Below are positions 9,754 to 22,631 of a stretch of 64,000 bases of DNA, in pieces. Position numbers and translations under genes: made by a program. The stretch's first letter is position 1; each line of letters begins with the position of its first letter. A model generated the notes under the pieces. The model did not search any database. It worked only from the letters and a program-made list of their open reading frames with translations, and was not told the origin of the DNA. Origin of the DNA: Gyromitra esculenta (Eukaryota > Ascomycota > Pezizomycetes > Pezizales > Discinaceae); contig JBCAML010000004.1 in assembly GCA_038503075.1 (NCBI GenBank), forward strand, positions 455,149-519,148, given 5' to 3'.

Positions 9754-11872
9754 ATGGGCGTCCTTTCTGCGAATGTCGCGAGACTCAATGCTTCGTGTGC
9801 GGGGCGCAAGGCCGTGGGTATTCCATGTCCGCGGCACTGCACCAGCTAATCAATTGCGTGCAGGTCTCTCACCGGCGGCTGTTCATGGGCGGAGGACGCA
9901 GTGCGGGGAGTGGGAAGGACAAGGCGCGGACGGCGAAGGAAGACAGAGTGGGTTTGGCCTTTTCCTGGTGTTGTGAATCTCACGATGGTCCGTCTTGGGC
10001 TGCTGTATGCCATATATATCATACGCGGGTCTATTCTGGATCTCTTCAGTCTCTTCTTCTTCCTCTTCTTCTCCTCCTCTTCTTCCTCTCCTCCTCCTCC
10101 TCACACTGCTAACAAGACTGGCAGGAGCTATATCTCTCCGTCCTCTCCTCGTCCTCCACCAAGCGTGAGGCCAGGTCCTATCTCCAGCGATTCAAGCCCT
10201 CGCTCGCAGCTGCAATTCCCAGTCCCCATCCCTCTCTCGCCCCTCCATCTGCTACTCTCACCCCTCTCACCCCTCCCCCCGCAATCCTGAGATACCTGAG
10301 GCAGTCCTCCTTCACCCAGGCCGATATCAAGGCCAGAAACCAGACCTACGTCCAGCGGCTGCTCCAGAACCACCCCCCGCCGGCGCTGGCCCAGCTCCCG
10401 CCGTCCTCGCTCTCCTTCTTCATCCCCGAGATCACCGAAGAAGACATCCACGTTGGCCTCATCAAGATCCGGGACGTCAGCAGCATAGACTCCACCACCC
10501 TGCAGGGGATCGGGCGGACCCTCAGCCAGCTGAACCGGCTCGGCCTCTTCTCCGCCGTCGTGGTCGACGAGGCCCCGCCCTCCCCAGACTCCCCCGAAGC
10601 GCTGCGCGCATGGCGTGCCCACGTGCAGCTGCAGGCCGACCGTGTCGTGGCCGCGATCGAGCAGGAGCGCGGACAAGCCAGACGTGTAGACGGCTGCGTG
10701 ACCGTGTCCGGCACCTCCGCGCCAGAAATCACGCTGCCAAACCTCCTCATCACGCCGCTGTCCCGCGGCGTGATTCCCGTGCTCGCCCCGATCGCCTTCA
10801 ACGAGACGCAGGCCGCGGTCCCGACGACCGCCGACGAGCTCGTGCTCTCCCTCACCGCCCTGCTCTCCACCAGCTGTCCGACCGGGCAGCCGGTCGAGCA
10901 GCCCATCACCCTCGACCGCATCATCTTCCTCGACCCCCTCGGCGGCATCCCCTCCCACGACCGGCCCTCCGGCGCCCACGTCTTCATCAACCTCGAGCAG
11001 GAATACAGCGCCCTGCGCGAGAACCTCCTACACACGCCCGTCTCCTCCTCTCCGCAGCACTTCTCCAACCTGCGCACCCTGCGCGAAACACTGCGCCTGC
11101 TGCCCCCCACGTCGTCCGCCATAATCACGACCCCGGCCCTCGCCGCCGCCACAGCCCCACAGACAACGGCCACCAGGAACCCGCTGATACACAACCTGCT
11201 CACGGACAAGCCCGTCATCAGCTCCTCGCTCCCCGTGCACTCGCACTCCCGCGGGACGCTGACCACGCTGCTCAGGCACGGCATCCCGCTGACCACGCAC
11301 CGCGGCGTGCGGCTCTCCGATCCGGCTGTCGACCTGCCGAAGCTGGTCGCGCTCGTCGAGGACTCGTTCGGGAAGGTGCTCGACGTGGAGCACTATCTGC
11401 GCCGCGTGGACGAGCACATGGCCGCGCTGATTGTCGCGGGCGATTACGAGGGCGCGGCCATCGTAACGTGGGAGTATCCGTCCGGTGGCGGCGGGAGGGA
11501 TAGAGTGTGTTATCTGGACAAGTTTGCGGTGCTGAAGCGGTCGCAGGGCACGGGCGGGGTGGCGGACGTGGTGTTTAAGAGCATGGTGGACGGGGTGAGA
11601 TTGGGCCTGTTTGGTGCGGCGGAGGGCATCGTGTGGAGGAGTCGGAGGTGGAATCCGGTTAATAAATGGGTGAGTCCTCCCCCTTCATTCTTTGTCTTTT
11701 TGGAGCTGATCCGTGGGCACAGTATTTCGAGAGAGCAAAGGGAACTTACAAGATCCCCGACAGCGGATGGACCATGTTCTGGACCACACAGGACGCGGAG
11801 CTGTCGAAAGAGAGGTTCATCGACTACGCAAAGGTCTGCAAAGTAATTGAGCCAAGTCTAAAGGACGAGTAA
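9754..11872 (+). CDS. arg2: N-acetylglutamate synthase, mitochondrial (amino-acid acetyltransferase)
   Basis: The enzyme acetylates glutamate from acetyl-CoA, the first step of arginine synthesis, in mitochondria. Proposed exons are 9754-9813, 9864-9947, 10125-11669 and 11723-11872, giving 612 residues. The ATG at 9754 has a strong context (ACCATGG). The first 48 residues are basic and Ser/Ala/Arg-rich with no early acidic residues, fitting a mitochondrial targeting peptide. The family signature ELYLSVLSSSSTKREARSYL opens the mature part. An amino-acid-kinase-like domain follows to about residue 450 (TLSQLNRLGLFSAVVVDE). The C-terminal GNAT-type domain (about 469-612) carries VCYLDKFAVLKRSQGTGGVA, WRSRRWNPVNKW and, after the last intron, YFERAKGTYKIPDSGWTMFW. 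The introns have consensus ends, and the one before 10125 has a CTAAC branch site. An unspliced alternative start is the ATG at 9825. Confidence 0.9.
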
Positions 11873-14800
11873 ACCGGCGAGACAGGAAATTTCTATGTTT
11901 TATTTTTTTCACGATGGGATAGCGAGGAAGCGGGTTTAGATTCATGGCGCTTCTCATTTTTCTTGTGTGTGGAGAGATTGGGGTGATGGGGGGGGGTGTT
12001 AGATTGTATGTGTATGATGGGTTCTGGTTCTATTTACTGAAAACTGAGGGGGTGGGGGGGGATTCTAGTTACGTTGTCGTTCATGCTGTCAGTTTGCTGG
12101 AATAGCTGAGGAATTAATTGATTGATTGAATACAAACATGGCTTTCTTGATTCACGACCGATATGTCCTTCAGTTGTGCGAAAGACGATCTGAAGTGATT
12201 GAGCGAGTGAGAACTCATGAGTTGCTGTCAGCCAGACGATCAAACTTGACTTTCAGTAAGACTGCTTCAAGCTCCCCTCCAGATGATAGCAGCAGAGTGT
12301 GTGTTTTCTGTATAGTGCATTGGATCACTCCGCCAGATTGAGTCGAAATAAGTAGTGTGTGCAGCCAGTCCTGGATGGCTCACCGCATGCACCCAGTATT
12401 CAAGCTCAAGTTTTACTGTATCCTGACAGTTACGGCCGTCGGGTTTACCAGCATACCTTACCATACACACGCACATACGTCTACGGCTGCGTTCAGCAAG
12501 TTACAAAACACCCTGCTATGTAGATCTGCTTCACCTCCAAACCGCTCACTACTAACGCTCATTTTACTTCCGTTGCCGTCTAGATGCGAGTAGATTAATC
12601 TAAATATAAAGAGATCAAGGTCGAATGCGCCGTTTAACGGACTCTCATTGCAACACTGGCTTGCTTAGACTTGGAACGGGGTTGGTCTCTGTAGGAAGTA
12701 GAGTCTTGCGATGTGGTATTTTTCGTCGTGAGCACAATAAAATATACTCTAGTCTTCCTAAATGCTAACAATACGCTGCCAGTTTCAGAAATGGGGGAGG
12801 AAACACCACATCCAGCGACAAAGGCTCCACCCTGGGTAGTGGGATGGGGGGGGCTTCCTCCTTCACGGCCAGGGAACACCAGTAGTATGATGCTAGAACA
12901 ATTCGAATTCGAATCTTCGCCCTCCAGGGGACTTAACTGTGACTCTAACTAGTACACTGGTGTCACTTGGGTTGAATATATGCTCCTTAACAGATTCTAA
13001 GGTAGCTCTTCCCACAAAACCATATGTTATATATTTTCTCTTCTGGGCATCGCCTTTGGCATCACTTCTATACCACCACTGCTAACTATGCCTTGTAGAT
13101 TACACATACACTTAGTAGCCGCACACATTCACTCCCGCTGGGCAATGGATAGCCCACGGTTCTTCGCCGTATGGCTTATTACTTGGTGTACTCTTCGGCG
13201 GCATAACCTATTCAAGCACGCAGATTTGGGCTTGCCACCAGCTAGCTAGCTATTTCAAACCGGTTTACTCACGTTCTGCCATAAGCCTGAAAACACCTTC
13301 GATTTGCCCCACGGTAGCGCTCCACAGTCTAGCTGACCAAACGCATCCTTATCCTCAGGCACATATAGCAGGGCACAAGTAATAAGATCCCTTCAAAAAA
13401 AAAAAACGCCCTCCGAGGCGAGTTTCCTATACCAGTAAGTTATCCTCTAAGGATACTAGACCATCAGAATACTTGCGCCCCACCAAAAAAAAAAGCAGAA
13501 CCCAGTCCGGGCAAGAATAGTTTCGGGTATGGCTCGCTTTCTAATAAGAATACCACCCCTATAAGAACCCGACCTTCGGAACTAACCGTACCCCTATAGG
13601 GCGATTGTAATGTACTGCACTGGCATTCCTTCGCGTATATAAATAAGAGCTGCCTGAGAAATTAGCACCAGGATACAACCCCTCCCCCCCCGATGCTCCG
13701 CGGCCGTGGCTCATATCGTACCATGTACCAGGGTCATGGGTTCGGGTCGTACAGTATTTTACATGGGGGGGCTGCCAACAGACCCGAAAAGCCCCACCAG
13801 CACCGACGTTTCATCTCCATATGTACCCTGGCCCTGGCACTGTAGATATAACAGACCCATCTAGCCATAGAACTCGATAGAAGCAAAAATTCAGAAACGG
13901 GTGTCTACGTACCGGTGGAAAGGTAGCCGAGGTACGTGCCCGGGTCAGGGCTCAAGTATCGGGGGGCTCGCCAGGGTGTCGCGGATCCAAGAAGTCACAG
14001 CAAGTTTCAATGTTGATACCGCCGTGTTTCACCGTGTTTTTTTGCTGTATTTCGTCGCGCAGAACCTAGCTTTTTTAAGCAGGATACACATAGCTTTGGT
14101 ATGTCATTTCATCCATGTCGACCCACCGTTCAGAGCCCGGTTCGCCGTCCAAGCCTGGCCAGCCCTTTTACTCGGGGGGGTTTTCATTAGTAATATAAAA
14201 TTAAGTAAGCAGTGGAGAGGGCTCTAGAGCTTGAAGTCCAATCGACAACATATATCCCAAGGAAAAAAACAAAAATAACAAGGAAACACCGAATACTTCA
14301 ACGGCAAAACCTTCCCTTGCCAGAATCTGACTGGCAAGTCGACATGGATAAAATTATAGGCTCGACCATTTCTCTGCCGGCAGATATTTGTCTCTGATAC
14401 TTAGTCTATTTCAACTTGACTAGCTAGCTTATCCAATAAAACAGTGCTAAGAGTCTAGACTATTTAGCCTCCATCTCCCAAGCCAGTGATTCGCCTTCTT
14501 GAACTTGCCCGGTTCCATCTACCGTTTACTGCCTGTTACATTTTTGGGGCAAGGAATATGCTAGCGAGTGATAATCCGTGAGGATCCACCCAAATCCGCC
14601 GATGCTGCCGATGCCTGTATTCTTGAGGACACGTAGACCATAAAATATTAGATGCGATAATTGAGTAGTCAATAGTAGGACCCAAGCCTATACCTAATAT
14701 CAAAACCCCAACGTACTCTCCAGTAAAAAAAAAACAGTGGGGTAACGAGTATACATATAGCCACGCCAGAGGTCTAGACCACAGACTCTAGCCCAAGTTA

Positions 14801-17800
14801 GTACATGTAATTATCACTCTTGCTCGTTCAGAGGTCCAGAGGCTAGATCCACAAGGGCAAGTTAGAAGTAAACCGGATCTATTGCCTTCCAAAAAAGCCT
14901 CGACGTATAAAGGATCATCTGCCTAGTCATAGAGATGCTTATCCGTCCCAGTGCCTCGAACCACCTTATTCATGCTAAATTTTTAGCAAAGGTCAAAGGC
15001 GGCCCCACAAATCCATGATTACATACCGAAACCGCTAATGTATATCCCAAGGTCCCAAGGTCCCAACAACCCAGACAAGAAAATTCTTGAATAAACACAG
15101 CCCTGGGCTCGTATCGACTAAAGGGGCTGCTTCGAAGAAAGCCAAAAGATATTGCTGTGCTTGGGGAATAAAATTAAGAGTCAATTATCCACCTGTCAGC
15201 AATGACAGATATGCAAAATTTGAGAGACAGTTCCAGGTGCGTCGCGGACCGCCTTATCGATTATGTGATCATAGATCATCACTCGCTGGTCCACTTCATG
15301 ATTGGAGGCCCAAACGCCTTAACACGTGAACTGAGCACACCTAGATCATCCGCCAAGACTTTGACCCGTCTCGCCGCTAATCTGGATTCACTAGAAACCT
15401 GTCATTGCAATTTCTGGGACTCCTACATACGTGCGAAAGGCTAGGCACTATAGTTGAAGAATAGCGAGACGGTCAACCACCTCCAGCACTTACATGGTGA
15501 TAGCGCTGCTGTAGCCGCATAGTTTACGCGCATTTTATTTCCTACTCCCAAATTAAGCCACCGGATACTTCCAAAATTGAAGATTTGTATTTTTTTTTGA
15601 TATGATAATGCAGCCTGTCAAGTGATCAACCCTAACCCGCGATAGCCAACCAAGCTTGAGTTCCTTACCAATACCTTGATTGATAAATCGAAACCTCAGA
15701 ATAGGTCCGTGACGACTGTGTCTCCTAAATCCTAGATTCAGATAGGAAATAAGACTGCGGATAGCCTCTCCTGCTCAGCACGCTATATGGTTATAGTTGC
15801 CGTACCTATTTCATCGCGTGCTAGCTAGTTGCATGTATACCGAACACACATATGGTAGCCTGAGCCGTGTCGGTTCGGTAGCTTCTGCATAATTAAAATC
15901 ACAGCAAGAATTACTTGATAGCTTGCTCATTAAACCTAGTGGATACATTACAACAATTATACCGGTTTGCCAACTTTGAGCCACCGGTAGACAGTCTTCG
16001 TATGTGCTACTTTACCTCATATCGCTTGCAGTTTCAAAGGCGAGGCGTTCCAAACCATCCGCATCAGATACCTAACCGAAATGGTTAACGGACTTTCCCG
16101 ATCCGTGGCCCGCTTGGGCCAATAGGAGCCTGTCCTTTTTTCTTTTTTCTCATCAGCCCTCCGTTCCATAATACGGGCCGTCCCGAGCGGTCTTGCAAGT
16201 GCGTTTTTGCGTGGGGGAACACATTAACAATTGCATCGAGTGATGTATCATGGCACAGTTGCCATGAGTTCGAAATAATCAGTTGCGGTCTGTGCAGTTC
16301 GAGATTTCGTGGTTGTGATATTGCTGAGACAGCAGATCTCGATTTTTCGTGCGAGGATTAATTACCAAGTATTCAATGCTAGTCACTGCTAAGGAAATGA
16401 TCTATAGCTGAACGCACATCGGCGGCACAGGCACAGAAAGACCAACAGCCGCAACTAGTAAAGTATCCAAGGCATATTCCTATTCTTAAGCTCATTAGAA
16501 GTCGATTTGCTATCCCGCCACCCGAGCAATGCTAGAGAATCATAGCGCTTTTTAGACGTAAGAATAATAGGTCAGGATGACTGCATAAACCATCATATTG
16601 ATATTGTGTATTTGGACATTTCCGGTCTTGGTCTCAGGAGATACTGTGCCATATGTGGACCCAGGCTCGGTAATTTATGGATGTTTCACCTGACTAGCAA
16701 TGGGACCCGAGCGGCTGGTAACAGTGATATCTGTCTTATCCGACCGAGTGGAGAAACTGCAGATCTATTTTTTATCGGTATTTTTGCGTGCCCCGGATCT
16801 GGTCGCCGGGTCGCGGAGCTGAAAGTTGACATTCTCACTAAGCGGTTGATGGCCTGTTTGTTTTACTAATTGGGCACTTTCAGCTTTTTATAGGGAAGTA
16901 TTTCACCCCCTCTCGAGTCTCAGCCGGCACGGATGGCACTGGAATCATGGAAAAATTAAAAGTTCTGTCTCTATTATGTCCAAACAAAGCACTGCGATAC
17001 AGCTTTGCTTTGACCTCCCCCCAAACTGCTATCTTCCCTGCTGGGAAATCCACAAAGAGTAGTTCGTCAGCCATTGAGCCACAGGTCCCGGGAGTTTGTT
17101 TACCTATCCCAGTTCTTTCCCACACACTGCAAGTTGCTGACACCAACTTAAACTTGGTGTTCGGACGCCGATTCCGGATTCGTTGAAATTCCGATGGGAC
17201 ATCGGTGGTTCGATCCAGTCCTGCGTAGATCAGACATAATATTACCTGTTACCTGACCAGTCTCAAAGCTTCAATCGACTTCACCCCATCACCACCCTCC
17301 TCAAACAACTCCCAACACACTGTCTGGGACCCCTTTTCTTCTGCAAGGCGTTAGGAAGGAAATTACGTCATTCTACCCATTGCTTAAACAGGATTAACCA
17401 GACGTGTCATTGAACGTGTCTCCACCAAAAAAAAAAAACGTCAATAACAAATGATTTTTTTTTCGAAGGATCCGAGGAAAGCGCGTAGATTTCAATATAA
17501 AACAGTAGAGGAGCCGCCGCCATATGAAACAGAAAGGCGCCGCAAATTTTTCTACGCACGTTGGTTGGTAGTAACTAAGCCAACAATGGGTGTTTTAAAT
17601 ATCTGTGGTTTAAGGTACCTCAGAAATCAACATTCTCGAGACAGTTATCCGTGAATGACGGTGTAAGTTACCTTGGCCCTGAGGCCCTTGCCTCCAAGCC
17701 GCTAACGATTGACGAAGAGCCGTAATCACCGGCTAACTTTCCCTCAAATTGAAGATCGGTGCACTCCCTCGATAAACTTTAAGAGCGTTCCGCAATCGGC

Positions 17801-20800
17801 AACAGACCGGCAAAGTGGTTGTTTGGGATCGTGAAGGCGAAGTTACATATAGGTAGACAGCCTTGTCGGATATACCATCCACTTAGACCACTAACGTAAA
17901 TAGGAAAGCCTCCAGTAATGCAACTTGGTTGCTTCCAAACATCACCCAATAATCTGCCCGGTGAGTTTCCTGGATCGGTCTAAGTTCGAGTCATAGTATG
18001 TCGTTGAGTTTTCTAGACTCCAGCGTTAATACTTCAAAAACCCTACGTCTTACGAAGGGCTCGCGTGGTAAGTCGGGGTTGTCGACTTCAAACAGGTTAG
18101 TCGTGTCCATAAACTGCCGTGGAAGCGACAATCCCGCGTAGCGATACTTCTATGGAACATAGGAGCAAGCTTGACCTGTGTACAGGAAAAATCAACTGCA
18201 ATCTAAAGTGCGCTTAAAGTCCACGATATTTTTTTTGGGAGGGCGCACCTGGAAATTCTGTCCCATTCACGGATGATGACCTAGACGTACTGAAGTATCA
18301 GTCCCAGCATCAAGAGCCCATCAAGCTTCGATGTAACGATTCGATAACCACCAATAGCATTGATTCTACTAGAAAGAAGTAACTCATTTAGATGGTTGAT
18401 TGTCTCTAGAAGAGCGAACCGGGAGGCATATAGACCAATAGATGTGTAAGCATGGGTGGTAAATTGAGTTACATGCTTGGTGCCGAAATATCAGCAGATA
18501 TAACATCGGATGTTCGCCTCAATATTCTCTCCGAACACAGTGTATTGTTCCAGCCCCATAGGTAATTGCGGGGCCCCGACCATCAATCTCTTCGAGTTTC
18601 TAGATGCAGGTTAGTCACCAAACACCTCATGGGCGGTAGACATCAAAGAGTAACACATGTACAACAGTCCTTACTGTTTTTAAACAGTCCCTGAAAGTGA
18701 CATAGTGTAAAAGTATGCCATGTGAGAGATTTGCATTGGTATCAGGGATCGTTTCCAAGGATTTGCCACCGTTCCCCCTTGCTCTATATTGGGGGTTGTT
18801 ACGTAGTTATTCTCTCGATAAAAATCTTTCTATAGGTTCGTCCGGTTTTTTTGGCAGTAAAAACAAGGTTGCTGGGAAACGTACAAGGATCTAACAGTGT
18901 TTATTTTGTAGGTTTTGGAACAAGGGAAGTTGGTTTACTCTGGAATGACTGAGGCTTTAAGAGCTGGCGCGTTGTATCTGGATGCAGCCTCTTAGCCTTT
19001 TGCCGGGCATCACCAGAGCTTTGAAGCTCCACAGCCTGGTCGGCGTTGAAATAACGCATGGGTTCAATGATAATGACATGTATCTTGCAAGCCATTCCCA
19101 CTTGCCGACAGCAATAGGATTGGGTCACACCGTGGTTGAATGGTCCCGCCAAAGATCAGATACGGCAAATACCCTCCAGGACTATCCAATCGCTATCTAA
19201 AGGGAACTTCTTTAGAGAATTAGACAAGTGCTGACCCACAGCAGACTCAAACGAATCATAATAATTGGTTTAGATAGTTCCACCCCAATACTTGCGGAAG
19301 AGACGGATTGATACCAAGACGGAGATATCCCATCTCGCCTTTCTTTCCGATGTAGATAACCAAGCATTCTCCTATCATAACTTGGGAAAGAATGATTACA
19401 TCTTCGAAAGCAGCCCTTCATATCATGTTAAGTTTAAACCGGTAGATAAAATCCGTTTTTTGTGCCAGTACTAAATCATGGATATAGGAGATGGCCTGTG
19501 TACAACGGAGGTAGGTGCTCTGTCGGTAATAGATCGCGCAAAGTTCTGGCCATAGTTTGCTTGCCCCTTTTCTCTCCCCTAGGGAGAGCTTTCTTGGGAT
19601 AAAGGGAAATTGATGATCGACTTTCGCTACTCCTGCATTGGAAAAGTATGTCGCCAAACCATCCAAAAATGTGACGAGAACTTACAAGTCAAATTGAATC
19701 AATAAAGCGACCTGTTCACAGAATCTTGCCAGTAAAGTCTCGTTGTTTTATAACTGCAGGTTGGCAAAAGCAATAGCCAATGCAACAGTCATTCGGTGAT
19801 ATGAGTTTCCTTCTCAATAAAATTAACAATACGGAGCCCGTAATTCGCTGTAAATAGTGTGCAAAATACTGAACAAGGGTACCTCATAGCCACCTATGTA
19901 GGTCATTCATCCTCCAGTCTGCACGTGACGGGCCCGCATAAGCTTCAAGCTACTCAATTCGAGGGCCGGTAAGCGATGGAACAAACCACGCAGATTTTTT
20001 TCCTCGGTTTCCTAGTGTCGATTCATGATACAAGTAAGATCATACTGGAAGCGTAAAAGGAAAATTAAATGCATAATCAGGGAAGAAGGGACCAATCAAA
20101 GACAGGCATGCAGGAAAAGACACCAATTGAAACCATAGATTTAAAGCAAACGGGATATCGACGCTCTTTTGCTCAAGTAGGGGTTTTGGACAGGGATCAT
20201 CTAGCACGAAGAAGCCGCCATCCATTCTCCAGACCGGCGCACTCACCCTGTCACATCCGATCCAAGTCCTTTGAATCTTATTCGCAGCTTTAGGCTCGGG
20301 ACCTACGCTTTACAGATGTCAAAGATAGCTGACCAAGACCACCTTATAGCATAAGACCCCTGACATGAAGACACCATTTCCTAGCGGCAGATCGGGGTTA
20401 GAATCCTGTTGGTGGTGCGATAGTATAGGTGGAGGTGTGAAAGGCATGTCTTGCTTGCTAAATCGAATTAGTATGTGACCTCTGCACATACGATTTCAAT
20501 GACGAATGTGTGTTCCCGATGGGTTGTGTTCGGGTGACTGGCCAGTACTTCACAAAACTTACTTCGAAACATTGTACATGCCTAGTGTGAAATGACTAGA
20601 GGCATGATTTTATGTGATCACTCACGTATGTAGCCGATGACTTTTGGAATCAGGACATCGGCGAAATACAGGCAGTAGAAATATATATAAATATATATGG
20701 TCGAAAAATTGTGCACTAACTCTGTCAAATATGCGAGGGAAGCACTGAGTATTACCACAAGACTAAGCGCATCAAATGAAGGCCTTACTTAGGAGTATGA

Positions 20801-22631
20801 GGTTCTGGATTTGGTATGATAACTCGAGTATATTCTTTTTCTGATAACCATTCCTTGATTCACCCTTTCTATTGCTTTATCCTGGCTATGGCGACCGGTT
20901 CTAGGTCCTGATGGCACTGCAGGAGGTGGTAGTAGTACTCGTACCAAAGTACTTTAATTTGGATTTCTGACCGTTCCTTCTGTGGTCCGGGACGCCAACC
21001 GACTCATCCCAGAAATGCTGTTGCACGTGTCGTAATATAAGTACGTACAGCATCTAACGAAATTACGTGCCCGGTGTCGTGTAGCGTTGTGCTCGAAAAC
21101 GCTCGGGGTCAGACATGGAAGATCAACCTTCTCAGCATAGACGAATGTCGACAAAGCTCCGTGCTTGCTCGGCAGCTCCTTTATTTTCTTTTTCCGTTTC
21201 CCTTTTATATTTTTGCGAAAAATCTCAACCAAAAACAAGAAAAAAAATACTGGTTGAATTATTTTGTCAATTGGGTCCCATATATAAAAATAGAAAAAAA
21301 CCCGAGAACAAATTGTTCCAAGGATACTGACGTTGTGAGCGCTGATGACAACGCCCGACGGGGCGGAACCTGTGGAACATTCTGATGATCAGGCCTGGCG
21401 CGAAAAATTTCTCCGACACGCTTTCAAAATTTGGAAATGCTTAACTGTGGAGGACTGTGCGCAGCTTGAAGGTAATACCCAGGAGGTCGAAATTTTTCGC
21501 TACCAAATCGTCGGGAATGCACTGAATGAGCAGAGTATGAAAGACAGGCGAAGCCGCGGAGATGACTGTGCAACATCTGATCTCAGAACGTCTTCATGCC
21601 TGTAGAAAACGACTGGTGGTTTTCTAGGCGGAGTAAAGAACAGGGCCCACATCCCGAGACCCTGGTCTTGGATCGGGGCCACCCACACGAAATTCGGAAC
21701 CAACTGTTTGGTCCGCTTGAAAGGGGTTCTCCACATTCACGGCGGGGCTACGTATAGGAATTGTACCTTGTATCTCGATTCTCGATGTTCAACGAAAATA
21801 TTTTTTAGATGTTGTCTCAAAACAACCCAGACTCTAAAACCTCTCGTCTCAACCGACGTAGGCCCCGCACATCGTCAATACCAGCTGGGTTAGTGTGCTG
21901 TTTGAGAGAATAGATCGATTTGATTCCTTCCTCTCATAACTCATTTGTGCGTAGTATGGTTTTGCCAAATTCCCACGCGGGGGGGTTCATCCGCTCTTGC
22001 GCACAGACACCGCTTTTCTTTCTTCTCGGAGCAAGGCAAGCAAAAAAGTAAGGCTAACGACAGGAAGGACAGACGGGTCCTCGGTTCCTCTTCATACATA
22101 GCAAAGATCCCATGAAACAGGTGCTAGCTCACGTTTTTAGAATTATCAATCCCAATTCCACGGTTTGGACTTTTCACCGTAACGGGTAGTATCATAATAT
22201 ATAGTGCGAACAGACATCATGAAACTAAGAGACTGGGGTTATCGCGGCAACCCAACCAAGAAATGCATGCCCGAACGGTTGGGTCACAAAAGTCTAGGAC
22301 AAGCTATAAGACGATTGTTGCTGCAGTCCGGACGGGGGGTGCCAATCCCCGACTTTTTTTCTTACCTTTAATGGCCCCGTGTTGTGTTGTTCTGTGTGTG
22401 TGCGTGTGCTCTTTTAACTAGCGGTGTTGTCGTTCCCTTTTTGTCTTTCACGTCCAACAAGTCGGTAACAACGCCAATCCGGTAGAGTTCATACAGCAGC
22501 GGTTTGCAAATATATTTACTGTTCCCCGACGTCCTCAGTTCTCTGAAATCAAGATCAGCCCAAGTGTGATAGCGAAAATGAGGTACAGAAAATCCCTTCT
22601 TTTTTGGCTTGTTTTTATGTCTTCTCATTAG
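11873..22631. other. AT-rich gene desert
   Basis: This stretch of about 10.8 kb has only short frames, none with recognisable domains or convincing splice-linked continuity. It contains the diverged MITE copy at 13433-13617. Many poly-A and poly-T runs and frequent stops in all frames suggest non-coding or heavily mutated sequence. I could not identify retrotransposon proteins or LTRs by eye. Genes made of many small exons could still be hidden, as the methyltransferase just downstream shows. Confidence 0.45.
13433..13617. mobile_element. Diverged copy of the pogo-like MITE
   Basis: The segment runs from CAGTAAGTTATCC to GTACTG. It shares order and sequence with the MITE at 5055-5228: the block around CCATCAGAATACTTGCG, a central CAGTCCGGGC segment, TAATAAGAATA, a GGAACTAACCGTA block, then CTATAGGGCGATT at the right end. 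Both termini have lost exact repeat symmetry and no clean TA duplication remains, so this is an older insertion. Confidence 0.6.

Noticed and set aside
9144..10112. 322-codon plus-strand frame overlapping the Rrn11-like gene
   Set aside because: Its first part is antisense to the Rrn11-like coding region; only the part from 9864 to 9947 is used, as an arg2 exon.
10128..11296. Long minus-strand frames across arg2
   Set aside because: They are complementary shadows of a GC-rich coding exon with clear N-acetylglutamate synthase identity on the plus strand.
17200..17230. B-box-like GGTTCGATCC suggesting a tRNA
   Set aside because: The flanking bases do not form a five-pair T stem and no acceptor or anticodon stem can be drawn upstream.
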